Assembly (NCBI RefSeq): GCF_024448895.1
Contig: NZ_JAMOIC010000011.1
Span: forward strand, 62,001 to 126,000
Direction: 5' to 3'
DNA from: Stutzerimonas stutzeri
GTDB lineage: Bacteria > Pseudomonadota > Gammaproteobacteria > Pseudomonadales > Pseudomonadaceae
DNA: 64,000 bases
How positions within the stretch are numbered: the stretch's first letter is position 1; each line of letters starts with the position of its first letter. This document shows, piece after piece, positions 24,523 to 34,576 of the stretch. The position numbers and the translations under genes were made by a program. Under the pieces are notes generated by a model. The model was given only the letters and a program-made list of their open reading frames with translations, did not search any database and was not told the origin of the DNA.

Positions 24523-25422
24523 TCAGCCGGCGGTACTCAGCGGCTCGTCAAGCAATTCGTCCAGTGCCTGGCGGTATTCCTGGCGTCCGATGCGCATGCT
24601 GTTGTTGTGGGTGCCGCCTTCTATCAGCAGCAGGCGTTTGGGCTCCCGGGCCGCCTCGTAGAGTTGCTCGCTGAAGCGAGAAGGCACGTAGGGATCGGCC
24701 GTGCCATGAACAATCAGCACGGGCATGCGGACCTGATCGATCTTGTCGATGGAGTCGAATTTCTGCGACACCAGCCAGCGAATCGGCCATGGCGTGTCGG
24801 CGACTTCGGTTGCAATGTCGGCGAGGTTGGTGAAGGTCGATTCAATGATCAGCGCGCGAGCACCGGCGTCATCTGCAGCAGACCGGTCCAGATCCGTTGC
24901 CAGATCGACGGCGACCGCTCCGCCCAGGGAATGACCGTAGATAATCCGCTTGCTGGCATCCGGCTGCAGGCTTTTGAGGTGGTCCCAGGCGATTCGCGCG
25001 TCCTCGTACACGCTGGCCTCGCACGGCAGCTCGCCGAGACTTTTGCCGAATCCCCGATAGTCGATGGCCAGCACCGAGAAGCCCAGCGAGCGAAGCTGTT
25101 CAAGTCTGAACAGGTGGCCGGTTAGGTTCCAGCGTGACCCGTGAAGATAGAGCACCGCCGGTGCGTCCGCCTGTGAGGCGGGCCACCACCAGGCGTGGAT
25201 ATTCTGTGTGTCGCCAAATGCAGGCGTGCTCAGCTCAAGTTCTTCGACCCCGCTCGGCAGGCCGCTGAACCAGCTGGCTGTTCCGGGCTCGATGCGGAAA
25301 ACCAGCTCGCGCTCGGTCTGCTTCAACATCGAGCAGCCAACAGGCAGCACGGCCAGAACTGCTGCGACGAACAACGATGCCAGGGTTCGGGCTCTGGTGC
25401 GGAAAAACGGCAAACTCGACAT
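24523..25422 (-). CDS. Alpha/beta-hydrolase lipoprotein
   Basis: The 299-residue product has a lipoprotein signal (lipobox LPVGC, Cys at about residue 30) and an alpha/beta-hydrolase domain of the serine aminopeptidase (Hydrolase_4) type. Its motifs are YLHGSRWN (oxyanion region), IDYRGFGKS, the nucleophile elbow GHSLGG, IVHGTADPYVP with the likely acid Asp, and EGGTHNNS with the likely His. Residue +2 after the Cys is Ser, consistent with the outer membrane. It is convergent with the Tat-AKR gene, and the two stop codons lie in the arms of an inverted repeat (24495-24502 and 24523-24530). Confidence 0.85.
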   Translation of the reverse strand: MSSLPFFRTRARTLASLFVAAVLAVLPVGCSMLKQTERELVFRIEPGTASWFSGLPSGVEELELSTPAFGDTQNIHAWWWPASQADAPAVLYLHGSRWNLTGHLFRLEQLRSLGFSVLAIDYRGFGKSLGELPCEASVYEDARIAWDHLKSLQPDASKRIIYGHSLGGAVAVDLATDLDRSAADDAGARALIIESTFTNLADIATEVADTPWPIRWLVSQKFDSIDKIDQVRMPVLIVHGTADPYVPSRFSEQLYEAAREPKRLLLIEGGTHNNSMRIGRQEYRQALDELLDEPLSTAG

Positions 25423-25588
25423 GTTGCTGGATCACCTCCGGTTGAGGCGTCATTGGAGCGTTCAGCCTGCCGCGCATGCAAGCGGCTCGCGACGACATGT
25501 CATTACCGCAGATTGCAGCGTCGCGCTGTCTGTCGCCACTAGTCGTCGCGGAGTAGCATCCGCGTTTCACATCTCAAGGGACATCAAC

Positions 25589-26314
25589 GTGACTACAGCA
25601 CGCATCGGTTTGCTTCCCGCTCTGTTGATCGCGGCTTCGGTTGCCTTTGCTGGCTGGTCCGTGGGGCAGGGCATCGAACGCTTTCGCATGGCGGACCGAT
25701 CCGTAACGGTAAAGGGCCTCGCCGAGCGTGACGTGCAGAGCGATTTTGCCGTATGGACACTCGGTTTCCGTCGCGCCGGCAATGACTTTGCCGGGGTTCA
25801 GCAGAGCCTGTCCGAGGACCGTAACCGAGTCGTGGCGTTCCTGCGCGAACAAGGGTTCGGCGAGGACGAGATCGAAGTGCGGCCGCTGCAGGTGCAGGAT
25901 CTGCTGGCGCGTGAATGGGCGCCGCAGGAAATCGCGCTGCGGTTCAATGGCAACGGTCAGGTGCTGGTGAAAACCGCGCGCATCGAAGCTATTGGCAAGG
26001 CGGCGAATGGCGTCGATCCGCTGATTCAGGCCGGCATTCAGCTCGATACCGAACAGAACGGATTTGCTGGCCCGCGCTATCAGCTGCGCGGTTTCAACGA
26101 CCTCAAGCCGGCGCTACTGGAAGACGCCACCCGCAATGCCTATGAGCAGGCGGCCAGGTTTGCCGAAGACGCGGGTGCCAAGCTGGGCGAGCTGAAGACC
26201 GCTAACCAGGGCGTCATTCGCGTGCTGGACGATGATGGCAGCGATATGGACACCGGCCGTACGCCGGGCAAGCGTCTACGCGTGGTCAGCACCTTCGAGT
26301 ACAGCTTGCGGTAG
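25589..26314 (+). CDS. SIMPL-domain (DUF541) protein
   Basis: The 241-residue protein has an N-terminal hydrophobic anchor or signal (LLPALLIAASVAFAGWSV), then the SIMPL/DUF541 domain: DRSVTVKGLAERDVQSDFAVW, RNRVVAFLREQGF, and the C-terminal RLRVVSTFEYSL. Related bacterial proteins (BP26, YggE-like) are periplasmic and form ring-shaped oligomers. This one resembles the YggE-distinct branch annotated as SIMPL domain-containing. The start is GTG with AAGGG 9 bases upstream; longer frames run into the divergent hydrolase promoter. It is convergent with an MFS gene. Confidence 0.85.
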   Translation: MTTARIGLLPALLIAASVAFAGWSVGQGIERFRMADRSVTVKGLAERDVQSDFAVWTLGFRRAGNDFAGVQQSLSEDRNRVVAFLREQGFGEDEIEVRPLQVQDLLAREWAPQEIALRFNGNGQVLVKTARIEAIGKAANGVDPLIQAGIQLDTEQNGFAGPRYQLRGFNDLKPALLEDATRNAYEQAARFAEDAGAKLGELKTANQGVIRVLDDDGSDMDTGRTPGKRLRVVSTFEYSLR

Positions 26315-26442
26315 CGACCGCATCGTCGCGACCCGGCTGATATGGCCGGAGCTGTCGAACCCGGAAAAGTAACTTTGCAGGATGGGCGTCGCTTTGCTTG
26401 CCCGTCCTGCTGGCGTCCTGGCCTGCCGGACGAGGCGCACCG

Positions 26443-27663
26443 TCAGTCGCAGACGGCAACCGTACCGGACGATTTTTCATCCTGGTCGCGGGTATTCCAC
26501 GCCCACCAGACCACCAGCAAGCCGGCCGCGCCGGTTGCGGCACCTATGAATCCGGTAGAGGTCCAGCCGAGCCCTGCGCTGATGGCAAGACCGCCGAGCC
26601 AGGGGCCGAGCGCATTGGCGATGTTGAACGCGGCGTGATTGGACGCGGCGGCAAGCGTTTGCGCATCGGCCGCCACATCCATCAGATGGGTTTGCAGTGC
26701 AGGTGACAGTGACACCATGGTGCCGACGGCGAAGGCAGCAGGAAGAATCGTCCACAGTGAGCCCGTAGCGAAGGGGAAGACGAGCAGGACGAAGATGCTC
26801 CACAGCAACAGCCAGCCGATGGCCTTGAAACGCAACTTGTCGAACAGCCAGCCGCCAAAGATGTTGCCGACGATGCCGCCCAGTCCAAACGCCGCCAGCC
26901 CTACCGGAATCCAGTTCTCGCTGACGCCGGTGACCTCCAGCATTGTCGGTGCCAAATAGCTGAACACGCAGAACATGCCGGCAAATCCGATCGAGCTGAT
27001 GGCCAGCGCGAGCCACACCGGCTTGCGGTTGAAGTCGCGCAGCTCGCGCATAGGATTGTTGCGCGGCTCGCTGCGATCCAGTGGCAGGAAGATCGCCACC
27101 AGCAACACGGTCAGCAGGGCAATCAGCCCGACCAGACCGAACGCCCAGCGCCAGCTGAGCCATTGCCCCAGCCAGGTTGCGGTAGGGTTGCCGATCAGCA
27201 TGGCGATGGTGAGTCCGGCCAGCACGCGACTTACCGCTTTGGCTCGCTGATCCGGCGCCACCATCGAGGCGGCCACCAGCATCGCGACGCCGAAGTAGGC
27301 CCCGTGCGGTAGGCCGGCGATGAAGCGGAACAGCATGAGCGAGTGGTAATCCGGGGCTACGGCGCTGGCGAAGTTGCCCAGCGCGAAAAAGGTCATCAGC
27401 AACAGCAGCAGGTGTCTGCGAAACATCCGTGCGCCCAGAATGGCCAACAGTGGCGCACCGACCACGACGCCCAGCGCATAAGTGCTGATCACATGACCGA
27501 CCTGCGGTTCACTGATGCCCAGCCCCTGCGCCACATTGGGCATCAGGCCCATGATGGCGAACTCGCCGGTGCCGATGGCGAAGCCGCCCATGGCCAGTGC
27601 CAGTTCGATCAACAATATGGCGCGCGGCGAAAGCATCGGCTTGCCTGTGTTCACTTCGGTCAT
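26443..27663 (-). CDS. MFS transporter, DHA1/arabinose-efflux type
   Basis: This 406-residue protein has twelve predicted transmembrane segments. Motifs of the AraJ/YdhP drug:proton antiporter branch are present: GGFAIGTGEFAIMGLMPN in helix 1, the loop 2-3 sequence GARMFRRH, and RFIAGLPHGAYFG with a motif-C-like position in helix 5. It probably exports a sugar or small drug, but the substrate cannot be read from sequence. A GAGG ribosome-binding site precedes the ATG. No regulator gene adjoins. Confidence 0.85.
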   Translation of the reverse strand: MTEVNTGKPMLSPRAILLIELALAMGGFAIGTGEFAIMGLMPNVAQGLGISEPQVGHVISTYALGVVVGAPLLAILGARMFRRHLLLLLMTFFALGNFASAVAPDYHSLMLFRFIAGLPHGAYFGVAMLVAASMVAPDQRAKAVSRVLAGLTIAMLIGNPTATWLGQWLSWRWAFGLVGLIALLTVLLVAIFLPLDRSEPRNNPMRELRDFNRKPVWLALAISSIGFAGMFCVFSYLAPTMLEVTGVSENWIPVGLAAFGLGGIVGNIFGGWLFDKLRFKAIGWLLLWSIFVLLVFPFATGSLWTILPAAFAVGTMVSLSPALQTHLMDVAADAQTLAAASNHAAFNIANALGPWLGGLAISAGLGWTSTGFIGAATGAAGLLVVWWAWNTRDQDEKSSGTVAVCD

Positions 27664-27827
27664 CGGTGCCTCAGCGGAAGTTATCGGGTGGCGAGCACAC
27701 GCCCGTCGATAGGCGCAGTGCAGGGTGGAGCGATTTGGGCGAATAGGTAGGCAGCAGTCGGGTCTCAGAGTTCGTGTCGTAGCGGCGTGGGGATATCCAG
27801 ACGCTCCCGCCGGGCAGGTTGCTCGCG

Positions 27828-28559
27828 CTATCGATACTTCGACAGAATGGCCTCGAACTCGCCGTCACCTTGCATCTGCTGCAGGGCATCGAGGATTTCG
27901 CGAGCCGGGACATCGGGTTCGTCGCGCACGATGCAGTGCACGGGAAAATCAGACATTTCATCTATTACGCTCAGCTTTAGCTCGGGCGGCTGGCTGCGAT
28001 TGAACCAGTCAAGGGCCGTTCGGGTGCTGAGCGCGTAGCGATAACGCCCTGCAACGACCTTGCCCAGCACCTGGTTTTCAGTCCGCGCGTCATCGCGTAT
28101 CAAATGCCCATCCTGGAAAAGCTCGGCGACGTCCGGATAGTGAAAGCCCAGCACCGTGCCAATGCGCTCGCCCTGCAGTTGGCGCAGATCGACGGCGGGT
28201 GAGTCGATCCGGGCCACCAGCACGGAGCGCTGGCTCATGAAGGGAACGCTCCAGCGATAACTGGGGTGGTCCTCTTCCAGCCAGGCGGGGTTCATGTAGC
28301 AGCTTGCGTCGACGTCGCCTTCAGCCAGCAGCGACTGGATGCGCACGCGTGACATCACTGGCTGCTCGGCTTTACGCCCGACTTTTTCCGCGATGCGGCA
28401 ATGCAGGTCGTAGAGGATGCCGTCGGTGGCCACGCCGCGAGTGAGGCGGATCATCGGCATGGTCGAGCTGTCACTGACGGAGAATCGCAGGGGGCGCTCG
28501 TCGGCAACGGCTACAGCGGTCGATATCAATAAGATTGAGGCGAGGGACAATGCACGCAT
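27828..28559 (-). CDS. Family-3 solute-binding protein-like exported protein
   Basis: The 243-residue protein has a signal peptide (MRALSLASILLISTAVAVA before DERPLRF) and a compact SBP_bac_3 fold: DGILYDLHCRIAEKVGRK, LLAEGDVDASCYMNPAW, LQGERIGTVLGFHYP, then a C-terminal LQQMQGDGEFEAILSKY. Two mature cysteines (LHCR, ASCY) and one near the end (VHCIV) are unusual for the family. No ABC permease or ATPase gene is adjacent, so it is an orphan binding protein, or a sensor-type periplasmic protein. The ribosome-binding site is poor. Confidence 0.75.
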   Translation of the reverse strand: MRALSLASILLISTAVAVADERPLRFSVSDSSTMPMIRLTRGVATDGILYDLHCRIAEKVGRKAEQPVMSRVRIQSLLAEGDVDASCYMNPAWLEEDHPSYRWSVPFMSQRSVLVARIDSPAVDLRQLQGERIGTVLGFHYPDVAELFQDGHLIRDDARTENQVLGKVVAGRYRYALSTRTALDWFNRSQPPELKLSVIDEMSDFPVHCIVRDEPDVPAREILDALQQMQGDGEFEAILSKYR

Positions 28560-28688
28560 TGCTGGAGGCGATCCTTCGTCAGAGATAGGCCTGTACAGGC
28601 CTGCTCGTGGTCACGAAGGGCGAATTATCCTTATATCGCATCGATTGTCGATTCATTGCGTGAATAATGCGAAATCTGTCGTCTCGCA

Positions 28689-28716
28689 TGGCCTGGCGTG
28701 GGAAAGCGCCAGGCCA
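28689..28716. terminator. Hairpin downstream of the aldo/keto reductase gene
   Basis: A perfect 10-bp stem, TGGCCTGGCG paired with CGCCAGGCCA, with an 8-base loop lies 8 bp past the reductase stop on the minus strand. No clear T-run follows on that strand; the other strand shows GTTTAG. A weak or factor-assisted terminator is likely. Confidence 0.4.
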
Positions 28717-28723
28717 GTTTAGA

Positions 28724-29713
<990 letters not shown>

Positions 29714-29840
29714 GAGTGCTCCTCTGTCTGAACGGTTCGGCCAGTTCAGTGGTTGGCCGGGTCACCGTTACTGACAGCAGCGGCTGTCAGGTGTGCGGTG
29801 CAGCGGCAGAGGAGGGCGGTTCAATCAGTGCGGCTGTAGC

Positions 29841-30374
29841 TCAGGTGCGGGCAGCCAGGGCGTCGGTCAGCAGCTTCGGCGTGTCCTGGGCGCCCATGGC
29901 TTGCGCGGCGGCCAAGGGCGTCACGCCGTTCATGTCAGTGCGAGCCGGGTCGGCTCCGCGTTCCAGCAGCAGCGCGACGATCTCGCTGCGGTTGAACATC
30001 GCGGCCATCATCAGTGCGGTCTTGCCGTCGGGCGTGGCGCTTTCGACGTCGGCACCGTGATCGAGCAGCAGCCGCGCCATGTCCAGATAGCCTTTGAAGG
30101 CAGCGCCGGCCAACGGGCTCTGGCCCTTGTCGTTGTGCAACTGAGGGTCAGCACCGTTTTCCAATAGCACGCGCGATGCATCCAGATGGCCGTGATAGCT
30201 GGCAAGCATCAGCAGGCTGTCACCATTGTGGTTGCGGATATTGGGTGGCAGGCCGCGACCGAGCAGGTCCGCCAGTCGCGCGGCGTCGCCCTTGCGGGTG
30301 CTTTCGAAAACCTGCTCGGCGAAGGCCAGTGCGGCATCGTCCAGTTCGGGCCTGGTGCTCGGTTGATCCGTCAT
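29841..30374 (-). CDS. Ankyrin-repeat protein
   Basis: The 177-residue protein consists mainly of ankyrin repeats at about residues 45-170. Repeat signatures include GDSLLMLASYHGHLDASRVL, KGQSPLAGAAFKGYLDMARL and KTALMMAAMFNRSEIVALLL, each ending in ENGADP or a similar turn. No signal peptide was seen when starting at MTDQPSTRPEL, so it is probably cytoplasmic; it resembles Pseudomonas AnkB-like proteins, but no catalase gene adjoins. It should mediate a protein-protein contact; the partner is unknown. The shorter start was selected for its GAGG-type site and family length. Confidence 0.8.
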   Translation of the reverse strand: MTDQPSTRPELDDAALAFAEQVFESTRKGDAARLADLLGRGLPPNIRNHNGDSLLMLASYHGHLDASRVLLENGADPQLHNDKGQSPLAGAAFKGYLDMARLLLDHGADVESATPDGKTALMMAAMFNRSEIVALLLERGADPARTDMNGVTPLAAAQAMGAQDTPKLLTDALAART

Positions 30375-30576
30375 CTCTCGTCCTCGGTGATCATGAATTC
30401 GGCGCAGCAGCGCCCGGCGCGCCCATTCTGCCAAGGCGCGCCGCATGCGCTGCGTACTGCGTTTCTATCCGACCGATAGTCATCGCGAATGTGCGAAGGG
30501 CAGGCGATAACGGGCTGCATGAGTGGGCTGGCTATGGCAGTATCGGCCGCCATCCACTGACGCTGATTCGCTTGCC

Positions 30577-30789
30577 ATGAAGCCCGAAGACCTGGAAAGA
30601 CTGGTCACCCAGACAATGCCGTACGGTAAGTACAAGGGACGGTTGATCGCCGATCTGCCGGGCAATTATCTGAACTGGTTCGCCCGGGTGGGGTTCCCGC
30701 CGGGCGATCTCGGCCAGTTGCTGGCGCTGATGCAGGAGATCGACCACAACGGTTTGTCAGGGCTTCTCGAGCCGTTGCGTCGACGCTAG
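30577..30789 (+). CDS. DUF3820-family small protein
   Basis: The 70-residue protein begins MKPEDLERLVTQTMPYGKYK and continues GRLIADLPGNYLNWFARVGF, the diagnostic PFGKYKG-type and LP--YL-WF pattern of DUF3820 (putative quorum-sensing-regulated or DNA-related proteins of unknown function). It is cytoplasmic and has no cysteines. Its TAG stop shares the CTAG tetranucleotide with the stop codon of the convergent downstream gene, so the two coding regions overlap by 4 bp. The start at ATG matches the family length. Confidence 0.8.
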   Translation: MKPEDLERLVTQTMPYGKYKGRLIADLPGNYLNWFARVGFPPGDLGQLLALMQEIDHNGLSGLLEPLRRR

Positions 30790-31322
30790 GCGTCGTCTTC
30801 GTTTTCAGCTTGTAGTGCAGCCAGCGAGGGCGCTGCGTAGATGCCCACTTCTACAGCCAGCGCCATTACCCGCGCCACGTCACTGGTATAGACGAGCACC
30901 GCTTGCAACTCGTCGTCCAGCGGCTCGCTGAAATCCACCAGCACGTAGCCGCCTTTCTCCGGATAGAGACTGCTCAGCTGGACCTGGATGCGATTGAGCG
31001 CCTTGAGCGGTTCGGTTTTCGCCAGCTGTTTGGGCTTGAGCACGAAATTCACAGCCGGGCCGAACGAGCCAACGATCTGCTCGAACAGCGGCTGGTAATC
31101 GTCGGCCTGAAACAGCACGGTGTCCGGCAGGCTGCCGATGATCATCCATTCGCCCAGCGGGATGGGAAAGTCATCGTCGTAGATGATGTCCGGGTTAGCC
31201 TGCAGAAAGGCTTCTGGGTCGGAATAGGCTTGAGCGGCTTCGTCGGCGAGCCGGTTGATCTCTTCATCGCTCATGCAGCCTGAGCTGATCAGGCGAATCA
31301 GTTCGGCGAGTGGCTCTTTCAT
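30786..31322 (-). CDS. Hypothetical cytoplasmic protein
   Basis: I do not recognise this 178-residue protein. It is acidic, with no signal peptide or transmembrane segment; notable stretches are SSGCMSDEEINRLADEAAQ near the N-terminus and PIPLGEWMIIGSLPDTVLFQ in the middle. The C-terminus is acidic (AENEDDA). The start giving MKEPLAELIRL was taken because the upstream extension is basic and lacks a plausible ribosome-binding site. It lies convergent to the DUF3820 gene and divergent from fabH2. Confidence 0.6.
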   Translation of the reverse strand: MKEPLAELIRLISSGCMSDEEINRLADEAAQAYSDPEAFLQANPDIIYDDDFPIPLGEWMIIGSLPDTVLFQADDYQPLFEQIVGSFGPAVNFVLKPKQLAKTEPLKALNRIQVQLSSLYPEKGGYVLVDFSEPLDDELQAVLVYTSDVARVMALAVEVGIYAAPSLAALQAENEDDA

Positions 31323-31582
31323 CGGATAGGGGTCCTGCTGTGCGGGGTGCGCAAGAATACCCGAAAGGCTCGATTGCAGCGTTGGCAGGTGACGATACGG
31401 AGCAATTGCCACTTGTGATGCCGGGTGCGCTTTTACTCGCCGGGCTGCAGATTCTGTTACGTTTTCGTGCACAATAGCCGCCATATAAACAGACGCGGCA
31501 TGAACGATCGCATCGGCGTTGGCCGGCCTCGCTCTATTCCGACGCCGACCTACGATCAGCCAAATATTCGAGAGGAACGACA

Positions 31583-32704
31583 GTGCATAACGTCGTCATC
31601 AGCGGTACCGGCCTTTATACACCTGCCCAGAGCATCTCAAACGACGAGCTGGTCGAGTCGTTCAACACCTACTCCAACCGTTTCAATGCCGAAAACGCCG
31701 CTGCCATCGAGGCGGGTGACGTCCAGCCGATGCCGGAATCGAGTTCTGCATTCATCGAGAAGGCATCGGGCATCAAGAGCCGTTTCGTCACTGACAAAGC
31801 CGGCATCCTCGACCCCGATCGCATGGTTCCGCGCATCCCTGAGCGCAGCAACGATCAGTGGTCAATCCTGTGTGAAATGTCGGTCAAGGCGGCCGAGCAG
31901 GCGCTCCAGCGTGCGGGCAAGACCGCAGCGGATATCGACGGTGTGATCGTTGCCTGTTCCAACCTGCAGCGCGCCTACCCGGCGATTGCCATCGAAGTGC
32001 AGGCGGCTCTGGGCATCAAGGGATTTGGTTATGACATGAACGTCGCCTGTTCCTCGGCCACATTCGGGATCCAGAATGCAGCCAATTCGGTACAGCTAGG
32101 CCAGGCTCGGGCCGTGCTCATGGTCAACCCCGAAATCTGCACCGGTCACATGAATTTCCGCGATCGGGACAGTCACTTCATCTTTGGCGATGCCTGCACA
32201 GCCGTCATCATCGAGCGTGCCGATCAGGCAACTTCGGGCTATCAGTGGGACGTGGTCAGCACCAGGCTGACGACCGAGTTTTCCAACAACATCCGCAACA
32301 ACTTCGGCTTCCTCAACCGCACCGCCGAGGAATACATGACCAATCCGGACAAGCTGTTCGTCCAGGAAGGCCGCAAAGTATTCAAGGAAGTCTGCCCGAT
32401 GGTGGCCGAGCTGATCGGCGAGCACCTGAAGGAAAACGAAATCGAGGTCAGCGCCGTCAAGCGCTTCTGGCTGCACCAGGCCAATCTCAACATGAACCAT
32501 CTGATCGTGCGCAAGCTACTCGGCCGCGACGCCAGCGCGGAAGAAGCGCCGGTCATCCTCGACACCTATGCCAACACCAGCTCGGCCGGCTCGGTCATCG
32601 CCTTCCACAAGCATCAGGACGACTTGCCTTCCGGTAGCCTCGGCGTACTCAGCTCGTTTGGCGCTGGCTATTCGATTGGCAGCGTGATTCTGCGCCGCAA
32701 GTAA
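31583..32704 (+). CDS. fabH: Beta-ketoacyl-ACP synthase III (FabH2-type)
   Basis: The 373-residue thiolase-fold enzyme has the catalytic triad of KAS III: Cys156 (NVACSSATFG), His298 (WLHQANLNM) and Asn331 (YANTSSAGS). Its length and the MHNVVISGTGLYTP start match the Pseudomonas FabH2/PA3333-type protein rather than the shorter canonical FabH of about 320 residues. KAS III condenses an acyl-CoA with malonyl-ACP. The FabH2 branch in P. aeruginosa stands in a small secondary-metabolite locus; here it stands alone with its own terminator. Translation starts at GTG, after an AGGAA site. Confidence 0.85.
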   Translation: MHNVVISGTGLYTPAQSISNDELVESFNTYSNRFNAENAAAIEAGDVQPMPESSSAFIEKASGIKSRFVTDKAGILDPDRMVPRIPERSNDQWSILCEMSVKAAEQALQRAGKTAADIDGVIVACSNLQRAYPAIAIEVQAALGIKGFGYDMNVACSSATFGIQNAANSVQLGQARAVLMVNPEICTGHMNFRDRDSHFIFGDACTAVIIERADQATSGYQWDVVSTRLTTEFSNNIRNNFGFLNRTAEEYMTNPDKLFVQEGRKVFKEVCPMVAELIGEHLKENEIEVSAVKRFWLHQANLNMNHLIVRKLLGRDASAEEAPVILDTYANTSSAGSVIAFHKHQDDLPSGSLGVLSSFGAGYSIGSVILRRK

Positions 32705-32710
32705 TCGCAC

Positions 32711-32735
32711 GGCGAACCGCTCAGGTTCGCCTTTT
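32711..32735 (+). terminator. Rho-independent terminator of fabH2
   Basis: GGCGAACC pairs with GGTTCGCC around the loop GCTCA and is followed by TTTT. It sits 7 bp after the fabH2 stop codon. Confidence 0.85.
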
Positions 32736-33183
32736 CGCGCCGGTACGCAACGGCCGGCTCCGACCGTCGTCTTCTCCATGCGAGCGACGACGGCCCGGAA
32801 TCTTCGGACGTAAGATCCCGTTAGGAAATGAGCATCCCATTGTGGGAATCCTCTCTGTTCTCAGCAGCACCCTTGCCGTGGTCCGAAACCTCCACGTTCA
32901 CTTTTTCTGATGGGACATTGTCGTCAGTGGCCCTCTTCGGTGAATTCCGCTCAGAACTTCAGTCTCGACTTCGGCTGCCGCGTTCAACTGATGGCCTGGG
33001 CGATATCCGCGGCGATGCCTGATTTGCTCAGGTTGCCTGCACGCTAACCGGCGTTACCCACTAATCAAGGCGGCTGATTCGGGCAGATAAAACCGAGCGC
33101 ATGGGGCTGGGCGTGCGGGGAATGCCTATCGTCACGACGACCAGCTGTCGAGGTTTGAGGCGCGCTCAGGTGTTCTCCGCGAA
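32736..33183. other. Intergenic region without a supported gene
   Basis: This stretch lies between the fabH2 terminator and the porin terminator, where two convergent transcripts end. A 64-codon plus-strand frame at 32828-33022 starts without a ribosome-binding site and has no family resemblance. A short minus-strand frame rich in Asp/Glu/Lys is open for about 40 codons but lacks a good start. Neither is called. The DNA could be a decayed gene. Confidence 0.4.
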
Positions 33184-33216
33184 ATAAAAAAAGCCCCCAT
33201 CAATTGATGGGGGCTC
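33184..33216 (-). terminator. Rho-independent terminator of the porin gene
   Basis: AGCCCCCATCAA pairs with TTGATGGGGGCT as a perfect 12-bp palindrome (33192-33215). On the minus strand it is followed by a run of T (AAAAAAA on the plus strand just left of the stem). It lies about 40 bp past the porin stop. Confidence 0.9.
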
Positions 33217-33254
33217 GCGTCAGGAAAGCCTGAAAAGGAGCGTGTTGAGGTGGA

Positions 33255-34328
33255 TCAGAAGCTATAAACCATGCCCAGCGAGAACACGTTGATGTCATCA
33301 CCGAGCGCTGCGACCTGATAGACGTCAGTGTCGTGGCCACCCTTGATTTGATAATCAGCAGTGTTGTCGTCGTTTTTCAGCATGCTGTAGATGCCGTAAA
33401 CGGACAGCTGCTTGGACAGTTTGTGGTCGAGGCCAAGGCTCCACTGGCTGGCGCCGGAGTCGTCGGTATCGCTCCAGTCATCGGCGACCATGTACTGAAG
33501 CTTCAGGGTGTTGGCGCCGAACTTGTAGGCACCATTGAGACCCCAAGCGTCCCGATCGCGGTCACCTTCCTCAGTAGCCTCTTCGAAATGATCGAACATC
33601 GCACCCAGGCGAATGGCGCCAAAGGTGTAGCCAGCTGCTACCCGGAATGCATCGGATTCATACGCGCGAACGTCGCCAGCGACAGTATCTTCATCATCGC
33701 CGTCGGCCTTCTCGTAGCCGGCGCTGAATTCCAGGTCACCGATGCTGTAGCCCAGTGCAACGCTGGCCAGGGAGTAGTCGTTGTCTTCGATGTCGCCGTC
33801 CACGGTCTCGTAGTCAGCGTAAGAGGTGGCATACATGGCGCTGGCTACCAGGCCGTTCAGGCTTGGGCTAACGTACTGGATGCTGTTCTTGGCGCGGCGG
33901 TTGGCTTCATCGGCCACGTTACGGGCATCGGCTACGGTGTCGCCAAAAATGTCGAAGGCGTTACGGACGTTCTTGAGCGGGGTGTCCTGGTTGCCCACGA
34001 GCACTTGGCCGAAGTCGCCTGTCAGGCCCACGTAAGTGTTGCGGCCAGCAAAGTTGTCACCACCTTCGTCGATGATGATTTTGGATTCGATCTGGTAAAC
34101 AACATTCAGATCCGGATTGATTTCGGTGATGCCCTTGAATCCCAGACGCGAAGAGTTGCTGGCGATTGCCAGCTCGCTGTCAGTGTCGTTGTCCACGAAG
34201 TCCGCTGACACGTGGGCTTTGCCGTAGATCTCCAGCTGCTTGCCGATGATTTCATAGGCGTTTGCGCTGGTCGGCAACGCGACAGCAGCGGCAATGGCGA
34301 GGGTCAGGGGGAGAAGCTTGCGTGGCAT
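33255..34328 (-). CDS. Gram-negative outer-membrane porin
   Basis: The 357-residue protein has a signal peptide (LLPLTLAIAAAVALPTSANA before YEIIGK). A 16-strand-type beta-barrel pattern follows with alternating aromatic residues, and it ends in a C-terminal phenylalanine (SLGMVYSF) recognised by the BAM complex. The N-terminal motif EIYGKAHVSADFVDNDTDSE and NSSRLGFKG, together with GRNTYVGLTGDFGQVLVG, match the Porin_4 family. Acidic external loops (about residues 170-250) suggest cation selectivity, but this is inference. A strong terminator follows the gene. It is divergent from the GNAT gene. Confidence 0.9.
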   Translation of the reverse strand: MPRKLLPLTLAIAAAVALPTSANAYEIIGKQLEIYGKAHVSADFVDNDTDSELAIASNSSRLGFKGITEINPDLNVVYQIESKIIIDEGGDNFAGRNTYVGLTGDFGQVLVGNQDTPLKNVRNAFDIFGDTVADARNVADEANRRAKNSIQYVSPSLNGLVASAMYATSYADYETVDGDIEDNDYSLASVALGYSIGDLEFSAGYEKADGDDEDTVAGDVRAYESDAFRVAAGYTFGAIRLGAMFDHFEEATEEGDRDRDAWGLNGAYKFGANTLKLQYMVADDWSDTDDSGASQWSLGLDHKLSKQLSVYGIYSMLKNDDNTADYQIKGGHDTDVYQVAALGDDINVFSLGMVYSF

Positions 34329-34576
34329 GATATTTCCTTTCTGTGCGTTCGCGGATTGGTAGCTACGCCGCCTCCGGGTCCTAACCCCCCAAGCGGCTGT
34401 GGGCAGAATGAGGGGGAGTGGTTACAGCTTTTCGCAGTTTTGACGACGATTTGGTGACGCTGAATTGACTATTTGAAATTCTGAGCTATGAGAGCGTGCA
34501 GTTTTCGGTCGGTCTGCGTTCAGCCGTTGCGAAGAAGGAGCTTTTGTTCCGCTTGCTGACCGGCCAGACTAGGCAC

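Noticed and set aside
32828-33022. 64-codon plus-strand frame between fabH2 and porin
   Set aside because: It has no ribosome-binding site and is rich in Ser, Leu and Arg without a domain pattern, in DNA between two terminators.
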